Assembly (NCBI RefSeq): GCF_004770145.1 | Contig: NZ_RQFW01000001.1 | Coordinates: 186,001-250,000 of the forward strand | Direction: 5' to 3' | Source: Leptospira bourretii | Lineage (GTDB): Bacteria > Spirochaetota > Leptospiria > Leptospirales > Leptospiraceae | Length of the DNA: 64,000 nucleotides | Part shown: positions 18,580-27,110 of the stretch, piece by piece | Position numbering within the stretch: the first letter of the stretch is position 1 | Layout: each line of letters opens with the position of its first letter | Translations under genes and position numbers: made by a program | Notes under the pieces: model-generated | Seen by the model: the letters and a program-made list of their open reading frames with translations, nothing else | Database searches by the model: none | Told to the model about the DNA's origin: nothing

Positions 18580-19992
18580 ATGGATAAACAAAAATCGGAC
18601 CAATTGATCAGAGAAACTATGAAAGCTGCGGGTCTTACGGATGCCTTCATAGCCGATTTTATCACTAAGGTAGATGCCGTGCGAAACGGTGAAACTGGAA
18701 TGGTGAATTGGGAAGAAGTAGGAGATTTAGACCCCAAAACCGATGAAATTTCCTTAGAATCCATCCATTCTTCTTATCCTACTGACCTCAGTTTGTTATC
18801 CAAACTCGTAGTGATCAAATTGAATGGAGGACTTGGGACAAGTATGGGTCTAGACAAAGCAAAGTCCCTCATTCCGATCAAAGGTTCGATGTCTTTTCTT
18901 GCGGTCATGGCAAAACAAATTGAATTCATTCGTTCTGAGTTTGGAATCGATGTACCTCTGCTTTTTATGGATTCATATAATACACAAAAAGACTCTCAAG
19001 AGGAATTAGAAAAAAACGGATTTAAACAAACACTCCGAACAAGTTTTTTACAAAACAAAGTGCCAAGGTTAGATGCAGAAACCTTTGCTCCCATCCAAAA
19101 CAAAAATGAAAAAGAAAACTGGTGCCCACCAGGACATGGTGATATTTATTTTACTATGGTCCAGGAAGGAATTTTGGATGAATTACTTTCAAAAGGTTAT
19201 GAAATTGCCTTCCTTTCGAATGGAGATAACTTAGGAGCTACCGTTGATCCACATATTGTGAGTTATCTTCTAAAAGAAAACGTTCATTTTGCGATGGAGA
19301 TGACTCCTAAAACATTAGCAGACAAAAAAGGTGGAGCTATCTACCGCAAAACTGTTGGTGGAAAGTTTATTAAGTATGAGCTTTTGGAAACAGCACAAGT
19401 CCCCAAAGAACATGAAAACGAATTTAGTGGGCTTGGAAAATTTAGAACCTTCTCAACAAACAATCTTTGGATCAATTTAAAAGCCTTAAAAGAAAGGTTT
19501 AGCCAAGGAAACTTTTCTTTATCACTCATTGTCAATCCTAAACAGGTGGATGGGAAATCAGTCATTCAATTAGAAACAGCAATGGGAAGTGCCGTTGGGA
19601 ATTTTCAAAGATTCAAAGGCATCATTATCCCTAGAGATCGGTTTGCACCCGTAAAAAAAACAGAGGATTATTTGATCCGTAGGTCAGATGCCTATGTTTT
19701 AAATGATGATTTTTCTCTCACGATGACAAAGGAAAGAAAAACCGCAGGTTTTGGTGAAGTGTTGGTTCATTTGGATGAAACATATTATAAAAAAATTCAC
19801 CAGTTCGATCATCTCTTCCAACAATATCCATCTTTACTTTATTGCGAAGAACTGAAGGTATCGGGAGAGATTTTATTTGATGTTCCGATCTCTATTAAAG
19901 GGAAGGTAACTTTCCAAAATCAATCTGGTGCGTTAAAAAAGATTTCTTCCTTGGATCGTAAGGAATTTGAAAACGAAACAATTTCTTTATGA
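18580..19992 (+). CDS. UTP--glucose-1-phosphate uridylyltransferase, UDPGP family
   Basis: 470 residues from ATG at 18580; the open frame extends to a TTG at 18553 but the ATG has a GAAGGGAAG ribosome site. The signature KLNGGLGTSMG (about residues 86-96) and KAKSLIPI identify the eukaryote-like UDPGP family rather than bacterial GalU. Further family motifs are NGDNLGATVDP and NNLWINLKAL. It makes UDP-glucose from UTP and glucose-1-phosphate, a precursor for envelope glycans. N-acetylglucosamine-1-phosphate uridylyltransferase of the same superfamily is a less likely alternative. The next gene overlaps it by 4 nt. Confidence 0.88.
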   Translation: MDKQKSDQLIRETMKAAGLTDAFIADFITKVDAVRNGETGMVNWEEVGDLDPKTDEISLESIHSSYPTDLSLLSKLVVIKLNGGLGTSMGLDKAKSLIPIKGSMSFLAVMAKQIEFIRSEFGIDVPLLFMDSYNTQKDSQEELEKNGFKQTLRTSFLQNKVPRLDAETFAPIQNKNEKENWCPPGHGDIYFTMVQEGILDELLSKGYEIAFLSNGDNLGATVDPHIVSYLLKENVHFAMEMTPKTLADKKGGAIYRKTVGGKFIKYELLETAQVPKEHENEFSGLGKFRTFSTNNLWINLKALKERFSQGNFSLSLIVNPKQVDGKSVIQLETAMGSAVGNFQRFKGIIIPRDRFAPVKKTEDYLIRRSDAYVLNDDFSLTMTKERKTAGFGEVLVHLDETYYKKIHQFDHLFQQYPSLLYCEELKVSGEILFDVPISIKGKVTFQNQSGALKKISSLDRKEFENETISL

Positions 19993-20246
19993 AACAGAAT
20001 TTATTTTTTTGTGTTCTATTGTTTGTTTTCAGTTGTGGAGCTCCATTTTCCTTTCGTTCCGCTTGTTATGAGCGTAATAAGTGTTCAACGATAGAAGGGG
20101 CGTGTTTTCTCCGAAATGATGCCTTTTACAAGGTGGCCACAAACAGTACTGAATATAGTACTCAAGATCTAACAGCAATTGTCGGAAGTTGTTTGGGTTT
20201 AGAAAAAACTTGTCGCAAAAATTGTGAAAGTGGCACTATTTTTTAG
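19989..20246 (+). CDS. Small Cys-rich lipoprotein
   Basis: 85 residues. MKQNLFFCVLLFVFSCGAP gives a signal peptide and a lipobox-like VFSC at residue 16. The short mature part has six further Cys (SACYERNKCSTIEGACF; GSCLGLEKTCRKNCESG), suggesting disulphides. It overlaps the preceding stop by 4 nt (ATGA) and its 3' end overlaps the convergent TetR gene by 11 nt. Function unknown. Confidence 0.62.
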   Translation: MKQNLFFCVLLFVFSCGAPFSFRSACYERNKCSTIEGACFLRNDAFYKVATNSTEYSTQDLTAIVGSCLGLEKTCRKNCESGTIF

Positions 20247-20826
20247 CCTGTGGATCAAAAACTTGTTTCATCTGAGCAAACATTCGTTTTATATACACTT
20301 CATTCAAAGAAATCCTCCAGTTGATGAGAGCTCCTTCGTAAAGATTTATTAAGTCTCTCGCCATTTCCATAGGATCCGTTGTTTCTTTTAATAATCCATT
20401 TGATTTCCATCTAGCAATATACATAGCAAACAATGTTTCCCAGCGAAAGGCGATGGACTTGAATTCATCACTAAACGGTTGTTCGCCGATCGGGAATTGG
20501 CAGGAAAAAATTGCAATGGGACAACCTTGGTAATAAGAAGCATCTTCGTTCATTTGTATAATTACGGCTTTAGAAAGTTCAGCAATAAAATCATTAGGAG
20601 AAGGTGATTCGCGTAGTATTTGGCGAAACCAAATCAAAACATCAGCTCCGTATGCTTGGATGACCCGAATCCCCAGATCTCTTTTGGAGGGGAAATGGTC
20701 ATAGAAAGAGGCTTTGGCTGTTCCTGATTCTCTGATGAGTTGGTTGATCCCGGTATGGTAGTATCCTTGTTGGTAAAATCTTTTTTTGGCGATTTCGAGG
20801 ATTCGGTGTCGTGGAGAGCCTTTCAT
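20236..20826 (-). CDS. TetR family transcriptional regulator
   Basis: 196 residues from ATG at 20826; a TTG at 20862 is also in frame but gives a Pro-rich start. The N-terminal HTH is clear: HRILEIAKKRFYQQGYYHTGINQLIRESGTAKASFYDHFPSKRDLG, as in the TetR/AcrR family. The C-terminal ligand domain includes CPIAIFSCQFPIGEQPFSDEF, resembling the LmrA/YxaF-like subgroup. It is divergent from a thioesterase gene with a perfect palindrome between them, so it very likely represses both. Ligand unknown. Confidence 0.92.
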   Translation of the reverse strand: MKGSPRHRILEIAKKRFYQQGYYHTGINQLIRESGTAKASFYDHFPSKRDLGIRVIQAYGADVLIWFRQILRESPSPNDFIAELSKAVIIQMNEDASYYQGCPIAIFSCQFPIGEQPFSDEFKSIAFRWETLFAMYIARWKSNGLLKETTDPMEMARDLINLYEGALINWRISLNEVYIKRMFAQMKQVFDPQAKK

Positions 20827-20871
20827 GGAGTTTGAGTATGGTGGTTGGGGGTGGGGTGTCAATTCTTACGA

Positions 20872-20909
20872 ACCATTCTGTCTGTTTTTTAATTTACAGA
20901 CAGAATGGT
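20872..20909. promoter_or_regulatory. Perfect palindromic operator between tetR-like and thioesterase genes
   Basis: 14-bp arms ACCATTCTGTCTGT (20872-20885) and ACAGACAGAATGGT (20896-20909) are exact reverse complements around a 10-nt AT spacer. It lies 46 bp upstream of the regulator start and 33 bp upstream of the thioesterase start. Size and symmetry fit a TetR-family operator covering both promoters. Confidence 0.85.
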
Positions 20910-20942
20910 CTACCGGAACCTAGCCCTAACCAGGAGCCACCC

Positions 20943-21353
20943 ATGCCTCACACCACAGAAATCCCCGTCCTTTGGAGCCATATGGATGCCAATGGCCATG
21001 TCAATAATGGAATTTACCAATCCTATTTTGATGAAGCAAGAATCCAGGCCTTAGAAAACGAAGGATTCTCGATCCAGGAAATGCGTGAAAAGAAGGTTGG
21101 GCCAGTGATGGTGAAGGCCGAACTATCTTATTACAAACCTCTACGTCATCCCGATGCCGTTCGTATTGAAACAGGATTTCGTGAGATGTCAAAGATCAAG
21201 GGAAAGGTTGTGCAAAATATGTTTCGAGTTTCAGATGGAGCACTTGTCTGTGAGGCAATATTCTCTGCGCTTTTCTTTGATTTTGAAAAAAACAGGCCTT
21301 GGAAACTACCAGAGGCATTTTTAGAAAAATTTAAATCCGATGAAGGCAAATAA
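20943..21353 (+). CDS. Acyl-CoA thioesterase, 4HBT hotdog fold
   Basis: 136 residues from ATG at 20943; the frame upstream crosses the operator and is not coding. SHMDANGHVNNGIYQSYFDEAR (near residues 12-33) is the 4-hydroxybenzoyl-CoA thioesterase-like motif with the catalytic Asp, and SKIKGKVVQNMFRVSDGALVCEA is the second hotdog half. It hydrolyses acyl-CoA thioesters; the chain length is not predictable. It is divergent from the TetR gene and is the probable regulated target. Its stop lies in a bidirectional hairpin. Confidence 0.88.
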   Translation: MPHTTEIPVLWSHMDANGHVNNGIYQSYFDEARIQALENEGFSIQEMREKKVGPVMVKAELSYYKPLRHPDAVRIETGFREMSKIKGKVVQNMFRVSDGALVCEAIFSALFFDFEKNRPWKLPEAFLEKFKSDEGK

Positions 21354-21381
21354 ATAACTGGGAAATCCTCTCAGTTATTTA
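21351..21381. terminator. Bidirectional terminator hairpin
   Basis: 10-bp arms TAAATAACTG (21351-21360) and CAGTTATTTA (21372-21381) surround an 11-nt loop. The left arm contains the thioesterase stop codon, and the hairpin lies 5 nt from the stop of the convergent papain-like gene. AT-rich arm ends can serve as U-tracts in both directions. Confidence 0.6.
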
Positions 21382-21385
21382 TGAA

Positions 21386-23797
21386 TTACTCTCGAATAAA
21401 AGACAGTTGGCTTTTTTCTGGAACTAAAACTTTATCTTCAAATTCACCAGAAAGGGAATCATAGTTAGGTGATAGTTTAATCTTCCATTTCCCTTTTTCT
21501 TCCAGTAGGTCTGAATCTACTATGTTTTTGCCACGGAAAATTTCATTTTCATTCCATTTCATGATGATGTTTCCTTCTACATCTTCAGCTTCAATGGTCA
21601 AACGGACTGGTTTTACTTTGTTTTTACCGTCCCAATACATGGCAGTCCAAGGACCAACAAACTTCTGTATGGCGGACTCTCCAAAGGTTTTGACTTTCTT
21701 TAAATCAACCACTGTTTCTGAAATCACCGAAGTAACAGGTTTTGAAAATAAACTTTCACCAATTCCTTTGGAAACAGATTGGATGGCGAAAAAATAAAAC
21801 TGATTTTTGGTTAGATTTTGTAATTTGAAATTGGTATCAGAAGTTTCTTTGACAAGACTCCATTCCGGATCGTTTTTTTTACGCATATAAATTTTGTAAG
21901 AAGTTACCTTAGGAATTGGGTTCCAACTGAATAAAAATTCGCTCGTCTTTCGATTCTCTGAAACATTTAATTCAGGGGATTTGATTCCAGAGGATCTACC
22001 TGCTACCAGTGATGGAAACCCAATGTCTGGTTCCGATGGAAGGCTAAACAAACTTCCTTCAAATTCAGAAGCAACAGCATAAAAGGATTCTTTTTGATAA
22101 GACTCATCATCTTTGAATTGGAGATCTGTTGTTTTTGCAATTTCTTTCCATGAACCATCTGTTTTGCGAAAGATATGGTATGCAATCGCACTAGGAGAAC
22201 CTTCCCATTGCAGAATGGTTGCTCCTGCATACAAACCTTTGGAAGCTGTTAGATTTTTTGGTCTTGGTTTCAACACTTCGGAAGGATCTAAATGCGCAGA
22301 AACATAATAGCTGGCTTCGCCAATCAGTTGGTTCTTTTCTGGAACAACTTGGTAGATTTCGCTATCTCCATTGCGACTGGCTTTTAAATCGATATAAGAT
22401 GTTTTTTCGGTTTTGCCCAAAAATCGGTAGATTCTTGCCATTGGATTCCATTTATAAATAGCATAAGTGGTAGAGATGGGTTGCGGATCCCATTCCAATA
22501 AAATTCGATCATTTGTAGGTGCTACGGTTGCTCGTAGGTTTGTCACAGGGAGAATTCCAGCCGGTTTCGTTGGGTCGACCGCATAACCGTCATTTGAGTC
22601 AAGAGAAGCTTTTGATAGAAAGTTTTCATCCAAACTTGCCACTCGGTAATTGTATGCCGTATTCTTTTGGATTCCAAAATCTTCAAAGAAGGCTTGTTTA
22701 GAAAGTCCTACTAATTGGTATTTGCTGTCGATTTTTCGTTTGCGGTACACTTCATAACCGATAGCCCGTTTTTCTCTAGACCAACTGATTCGAATGCGAT
22801 CTGAAAAATCACCTCGGGACGCAAATACCTCTTTTGGTGGGAAAAGATTGTGTTCCCCATAATCAAGTGTATCTAATGCATTGTTTAGTTTATTCTGTGT
22901 TAGAAGTTCGTTTTCTGTTTCGGAATCGGCAACATAGACAGACTTTGTATATTTAGGAAAAGTATCGTAAGATATCCATAAATACCCTTGGTCTCCCCAG
23001 GTTGTTCCCCAAGAATTCCATACTTTGAATGCTTTCTTTTTATCATTAAAACCTAAGATCACCAGAGACTGTGCTCCTAAAATTTCTCCTGTCCCTATTT
23101 CAAAAACTGTATCTGGTTTTGGATCACGAAAGTTTTCATATACCAAGTATCCAATGAGAACTGGTTTCTTTTCGATTAATGCTAGTTTGATGGTAGTCAG
23201 ATCATGTGGTTCAATTCGATAAATTCTTCGAAGCCTTGCTTTTCTTCCTAATTCGACTATGTCTGCTTTGGGTCTTGTCCGAAAGCTGGACGAGGATTCG
23301 TTCATCTGTTCTAAAGTCACAGAACCTCTGCTCTCGGCAAGAACCAGCGCATCCAAAAGAGAAACAGCTTGGTCTTTTCCACTATTCAGTTGGTTGTAAA
23401 TAAAATTAGGTGAATATAAAACCTTTTGTCCATTTGCTGAACTAGGTGCAACAGAGGAAAGGTTACGAATTCCCTTTTTTTTAGCTTCTAAATAAGAAAT
23501 CAGTCCGAAACCAACCGTATAACCTACGTTATCCTTGTGGATCCCTTGGTCAGAAGGTGCGGGGAATTCGTTACTAAACTCAAAACTTCCAGATAAATCG
23601 GAACTGGTTCTTTCGGAACGGAAAGGTGGGATACTTTGATAGAGTTCAAAAGGATCGGGGATAAGACCTGATTTTCGGGAAGAAGATTTGGATTCTGTTT
23701 TTCCGGTAATTGGTTTTGATTGAAACCCAATCATCATAAGGGACAATGCGATAAAAATAGTTCCAATCGCAATTCGATGTTTGTTGTTCCGTAACAT
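21386..23797 (-). CDS. Secreted papain-like pseudoprotease with fibronectin type III repeats
   Basis: 803 residues. The signal anchor is IAIGTIFIALSLMMIGF. Residues about 60-290 follow the papain (C1) fold: PAPSDQG (Gln84, oxyanion), the active-site helix GYTVGFGLISYLEA, then GAQSLVILGF and KVWNSWGTTWGDQGYLWISY. In papain these read GSCWAF and HAVLVVGY; here Cys is Thr94 and His is Gln243, while Asn261 in WNSWG is kept, so protease activity is not expected. At least three Fn3-type repeats follow (e.g. DRIRISWSREKRAIGYEVYRK; SFYAVASEF), then a C-terminal beta domain. It is 1 nt downstream of the tonB gene. Confidence 0.85.
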   Translation of the reverse strand: MLRNNKHRIAIGTIFIALSLMMIGFQSKPITGKTESKSSSRKSGLIPDPFELYQSIPPFRSERTSSDLSGSFEFSNEFPAPSDQGIHKDNVGYTVGFGLISYLEAKKKGIRNLSSVAPSSANGQKVLYSPNFIYNQLNSGKDQAVSLLDALVLAESRGSVTLEQMNESSSSFRTRPKADIVELGRKARLRRIYRIEPHDLTTIKLALIEKKPVLIGYLVYENFRDPKPDTVFEIGTGEILGAQSLVILGFNDKKKAFKVWNSWGTTWGDQGYLWISYDTFPKYTKSVYVADSETENELLTQNKLNNALDTLDYGEHNLFPPKEVFASRGDFSDRIRISWSREKRAIGYEVYRKRKIDSKYQLVGLSKQAFFEDFGIQKNTAYNYRVASLDENFLSKASLDSNDGYAVDPTKPAGILPVTNLRATVAPTNDRILLEWDPQPISTTYAIYKWNPMARIYRFLGKTEKTSYIDLKASRNGDSEIYQVVPEKNQLIGEASYYVSAHLDPSEVLKPRPKNLTASKGLYAGATILQWEGSPSAIAYHIFRKTDGSWKEIAKTTDLQFKDDESYQKESFYAVASEFEGSLFSLPSEPDIGFPSLVAGRSSGIKSPELNVSENRKTSEFLFSWNPIPKVTSYKIYMRKKNDPEWSLVKETSDTNFKLQNLTKNQFYFFAIQSVSKGIGESLFSKPVTSVISETVVDLKKVKTFGESAIQKFVGPWTAMYWDGKNKVKPVRLTIEAEDVEGNIIMKWNENEIFRGKNIVDSDLLEEKGKWKIKLSPNYDSLSGEFEDKVLVPEKSQLSFIRE

Positions 23798-23798
23798 T

Positions 23799-24440
23799 TC
23801 AGTCCTCTTCTAAATCAAAACTGATAGGAAGCCTGTGAGCCATCCGAGTTGGTTTCCCTTTATCATATCCAGGAGAAAAACGGGCTCTTTGGATGATGCG
23901 AATGGCAGCTTCATCAAATCCATATCCAGCTCTACCAGAAACAATTTTGACACCTTGCAAGACTCCATGTTCGTCCACTTGCACCATCACCACGACTGTC
24001 TTTTGGCTGATATTTGCTGCCTTGGCGGCTTCTGGAAAATAAGCTTTTAAATCAAAGTCAATGATAGGAGTGGGAGGACGATCTCCATTAAAGGAAAATA
24101 AATACCCATCTTTGTCTGTTCCATTTCCCGAGAGTTGGTTGGGATTTAAGTCGGAGTTATCAGGTTTTTCTTCTGCATCTTTGTTTGATCCTTCCACCCA
24201 TTCTTGTTTTTCGACAGGGGCAGGGCTCGAAGTTCCTCCTATGAGTTCGGGAGGAATTTCTTCAAAGGAAACATCCATATCTTCCATAGAAGTTTCTTGG
24301 AAGGCAGCATTACTAGGAAGTGTGAGTATAAAATAAATCAAATAACAAAATACATGCAATCCCACGGAAGCAAAGAGACTGGCCCGAAAGAGTCCGAACC
24401 GTCTCAGTTTGTATTGCAGATACAATGTAAATGATTTCAT
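23799..24440 (-). CDS. tonB: TonB-family energy transducer
   Basis: 213 residues. An N-terminal cytoplasmic tail and helix (GLFRASLFASVGLHVFCYLI, about residues 16-45) precede an acidic/Pro linker and the C-terminal TonB domain with VVVMVQVDEHGVLQGVKIVSGRAGYGFDEAAIRIIQRARFSPG. In the family this domain contacts TonB boxes of outer membrane receptors using proton-motive force. It sits between an ExbB/TolQ gene (11 nt upstream) and the papain-like pseudoprotease gene; no ExbD gene is adjacent. Confidence 0.88.
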   Translation of the reverse strand: MKSFTLYLQYKLRRFGLFRASLFASVGLHVFCYLIYFILTLPSNAAFQETSMEDMDVSFEEIPPELIGGTSSPAPVEKQEWVEGSNKDAEEKPDNSDLNPNQLSGNGTDKDGYLFSFNGDRPPTPIIDFDLKAYFPEAAKAANISQKTVVVMVQVDEHGVLQGVKIVSGRAGYGFDEAAIRIIQRARFSPGYDKGKPTRMAHRLPISFDLEED

Positions 24441-24451
24441 GGAATGATCTT

Positions 24452-25111
24452 CTAGTGGTGGATATTCGGTGTAGAACTAGAGGACTGGTTGTGTTTTCCA
24501 CTCGTGATAAAACTGGCATGGATTTCTTTAGATAGAATTTCTAAGTGTCCGATGATGAGTTTCATTTTACGTGTGAAGTAGTTATTTGCCATCACCACGG
24601 GGATTGCCACAGCAAGTCCAGCGGCCGTAGCAAGAAGGGCAGTAGAGATACTTCGCATCACCACTTCCGCTCCCGAGTTTCCAAGAGTACCAAGACCATA
24701 AAAGGCTTTGATGACACCAAGGACAGTTCCCAAAAGTCCAATGAAAGGAGTGTTGTTTCCAAGGGTGTTGAGAATGGGGAGTCTTTCTTCCAGTCCCAAT
24801 TTTTCTTTCAAAATTTTCCCTTCCATCAGCTCTTCTAGACCTTTGTGGTTTTCCTTTTCTCGTTCCAAAACAAAATGTATGAACCGAGTGTAGGAATTTT
24901 CCATAGGATGGGTTTCTAGGAGTTTTTCTGTCCCTTTTAAGTCTCTATGGCGGATGAGAAGAGTGAGTGAATCCAGAAGTGACTCGGATTCTTTGTTAAA
25001 ATTACGTTTATAAACAATTAACCTTTCGATAAATACGGCAATTGCGAGGATACTCGCAAATAACATAACGAGGAAGATGATTTTTTCCCCAAGGTCTACG
25101 AAATCTTGCAT
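24452..25111 (-). CDS. MotA/TolQ/ExbB proton channel family protein
   Basis: 219 residues. One helix near residues 8-28 ([21 protein letters not shown]), a cytoplasmic region, and two C-terminal helices with the family motifs [27 protein letters not shown] and [24 protein letters not shown]. This is the ExbB/TolQ proton-channel signature. It energises the adjacent TonB-family protein. A His/Ser-rich C-terminal tail ([15 protein letters not shown]) is unusual. ExbD is expected as partner but is absent from this operon. Confidence 0.9.
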   Translation of the reverse strand: MQDFVDLGEKIIFLVMLFASILAIAVFIERLIVYKRNFNKESESLLDSLTLLIRHRDLKGTEKLLETHPMENSYTRFIHFVLEREKENHKGLEELMEGKILKEKLGLEERLPILNTLGNNTPFIGLLGTVLGVIKAFYGLGTLGNSGAEVVMRSISTALLATAAGLAVAIPVVMANNYFTRKMKLIIGHLEILSKEIHASFITSGKHNQSSSSTPNIHH

Positions 25112-25217
25112 TTTTGGAACCTTCTAACGGACAGAATTCTCTACCTTGGACTGTAATCAAAGAGAAAAATTGCAGAAAAAGAACTTCGGTTGATTCCAAG
25201 CCGACCTAGGAGAAAGA

Positions 25218-27098
25218 ATGATTCCAAGGATTGGTATGAAGGCAAAAAACATTCTTCCCAGTGTTTTGGGGTTCATTTTCATCATTTTTGGTATTTCTCT
25301 GGTAGTGTTCTATGCTACAAAGTCATGGGAGACTTTTCTTAACCTTTGCCCCAACAAAGATTTTTTGTCTTGGGATGAGAACATTCGGCTCAATCAGGTC
25401 CTGGATCAGTATGTCGATTTTCGAAACGGAAGTTGGTTTCGAGGGATAATGCCATTTTTGGAAAGTCCAACTTGGCCTCCGCTTCGTTCGGTCCTAACTT
25501 TTGTTACACTTTTTTTGCCAATAGATGCATACGAAACCTATAGGGATTCTTTTTTAGGACTATTCTTTTTAATTTTGGTATATCCTGGCTTGGTATTTAT
25601 CTCTTTCAGAATCACAAAATCCTTGTTATGGGCAGGGATTCTTTCAGGACTCATTTTTATCCTAACCATCCAAACAGGAGAAGTACCTGCATATTCTCTT
25701 TCTTCCATGTTAGAAACTCAATCCATGTTTTTTCTTTTGTTTTCCATCTACGCAATTTATCGTTTGTATGATGTGGACAACAGAGAATCAGAGATTGATT
25801 CAGGGACTAAGTGGCTCGTTTTCTTTTCTTTATTTGGTTTTTATTTTACTAAGTATCCATATGGAATTTTATTCTTTATGGCATGTTTTGCCTATGAGTT
25901 AGTTAGGTCTCCATCCAAGTACAAAGATGTTTTGGTATATTTGTTAAAACATTATGCTAGAGGTGTAAGACTCGTATATTTAGTTTTTGTAGTGCTTATG
26001 GTATTTTCTTTGCCAGTGTTAAGAGTGGTTACAAAAATCAATCTCAACCAAAAGGGATTCAAACAGTTTATGTTCGGGATCACCTTTCTATTGTTTGTTG
26101 ATTTGTCCGTTTATTTTTTCCGCAAAAGAGATGAAATCAAAAAAGTATTTCCGAAAACAGCTGTGGTCCTTTGGATTTATGCAATTTTTCCAGCCTTTTT
26201 ATGGCTGTTTATGAACCCAGACCGGGTCAATGCCCTCATCGATGCCCAAATGATTGTGAATGCCTACACTCGTAGTTTTTTCTTAACACTTTGGACAGAA
26301 CCAGGACTTGATCCTTCCGTGCCAGGGGTTTTTGATTTTATCTGGGGGTTTCGAACTCTCATTATCTTTTCTGTTTTATCCCTTCTTTATTTTTTGTTCC
26401 GATCGGGAACCAAATTTCCAACCAAATTAAAAGATCCACTTCTGGCAGGGACAGTGATTTTGTTTTTGGAACTTCTCATTCTAGAAGTAACAACAGGAAA
26501 TAAACAACCACGACATGTACTTCAGTTTATCCCTGCCATCGGGCTTATGAGTTTTCTTTGGATCTTGCGTTTGTACGAGTTAGCTGAGACAAAAATAGAA
26601 AAATTGGCTTCTGTTTCCGTTTTCCTACTCACTTCCCTGTTTGTGTTTTCGAATTCGGTATACTCTCAAGGGATTTTGTCTGGGAAATTTTATGAAACAA
26701 AAATGTTTTGTTATCGTGGGATGAATGTTGGTGATTTCCAACCGGCACGAGAGATCGCCGAACAGATAACACCTGAGAAAAAGTACGTTCTCATCAATGC
26801 CTTCCATTTTGAAGAAAAATACAATACACGAGGTAGAGTTCTTGCCTCGGATTTCGATCTTGCGATGAAACTCAAGACCTATAAACAAGGGATGGTACGA
26901 AACGATAACAAATACCGATGGAAAGAATGGACAGATTTTGATTCCGTTCTTTTATTGAGTGATGTTTGTCCGGATAGTTTTGTAGAAGAAAAATTTGAAA
27001 ATCGAACAAAAATCTTGAATAGTAAGTCAACGTTACTGTCTACTTACAGAGAGAGTTCCGGTATTGCTTGTCTCCAAGAATATAAATTGCTCAAATAG
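25218..27098 (+). CDS. Polytopic membrane protein, probable GT-C glycosyltransferase
   Basis: 626 residues with about a dozen membrane helices and a C-terminal soluble part of about 120 residues. FLSWDENIRLNQVLDQYVDF places an acidic pair (Asp-Glu) in the first large loop, as in GT-C enzymes of the ArnT/PMT type that use polyprenyl-phosphate sugars. No further diagnostic motif was found, so the family call is tentative. A good ribosome site (AGGAGAAAG) precedes the ATG. It is 12 nt upstream of the RND pump gene, an unusual pairing. Confidence 0.6.
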   Translation: MIPRIGMKAKNILPSVLGFIFIIFGISLVVFYATKSWETFLNLCPNKDFLSWDENIRLNQVLDQYVDFRNGSWFRGIMPFLESPTWPPLRSVLTFVTLFLPIDAYETYRDSFLGLFFLILVYPGLVFISFRITKSLLWAGILSGLIFILTIQTGEVPAYSLSSMLETQSMFFLLFSIYAIYRLYDVDNRESEIDSGTKWLVFFSLFGFYFTKYPYGILFFMACFAYELVRSPSKYKDVLVYLLKHYARGVRLVYLVFVVLMVFSLPVLRVVTKINLNQKGFKQFMFGITFLLFVDLSVYFFRKRDEIKKVFPKTAVVLWIYAIFPAFLWLFMNPDRVNALIDAQMIVNAYTRSFFLTLWTEPGLDPSVPGVFDFIWGFRTLIIFSVLSLLYFLFRSGTKFPTKLKDPLLAGTVILFLELLILEVTTGNKQPRHVLQFIPAIGLMSFLWILRLYELAETKIEKLASVSVFLLTSLFVFSNSVYSQGILSGKFYETKMFCYRGMNVGDFQPAREIAEQITPEKKYVLINAFHFEEKYNTRGRVLASDFDLAMKLKTYKQGMVRNDNKYRWKEWTDFDSVLLLSDVCPDSFVEEKFENRTKILNSKSTLLSTYRESSGIACLQEYKLLK

Positions 27099-27110
27099 AG
27101 AAAAAATTTT

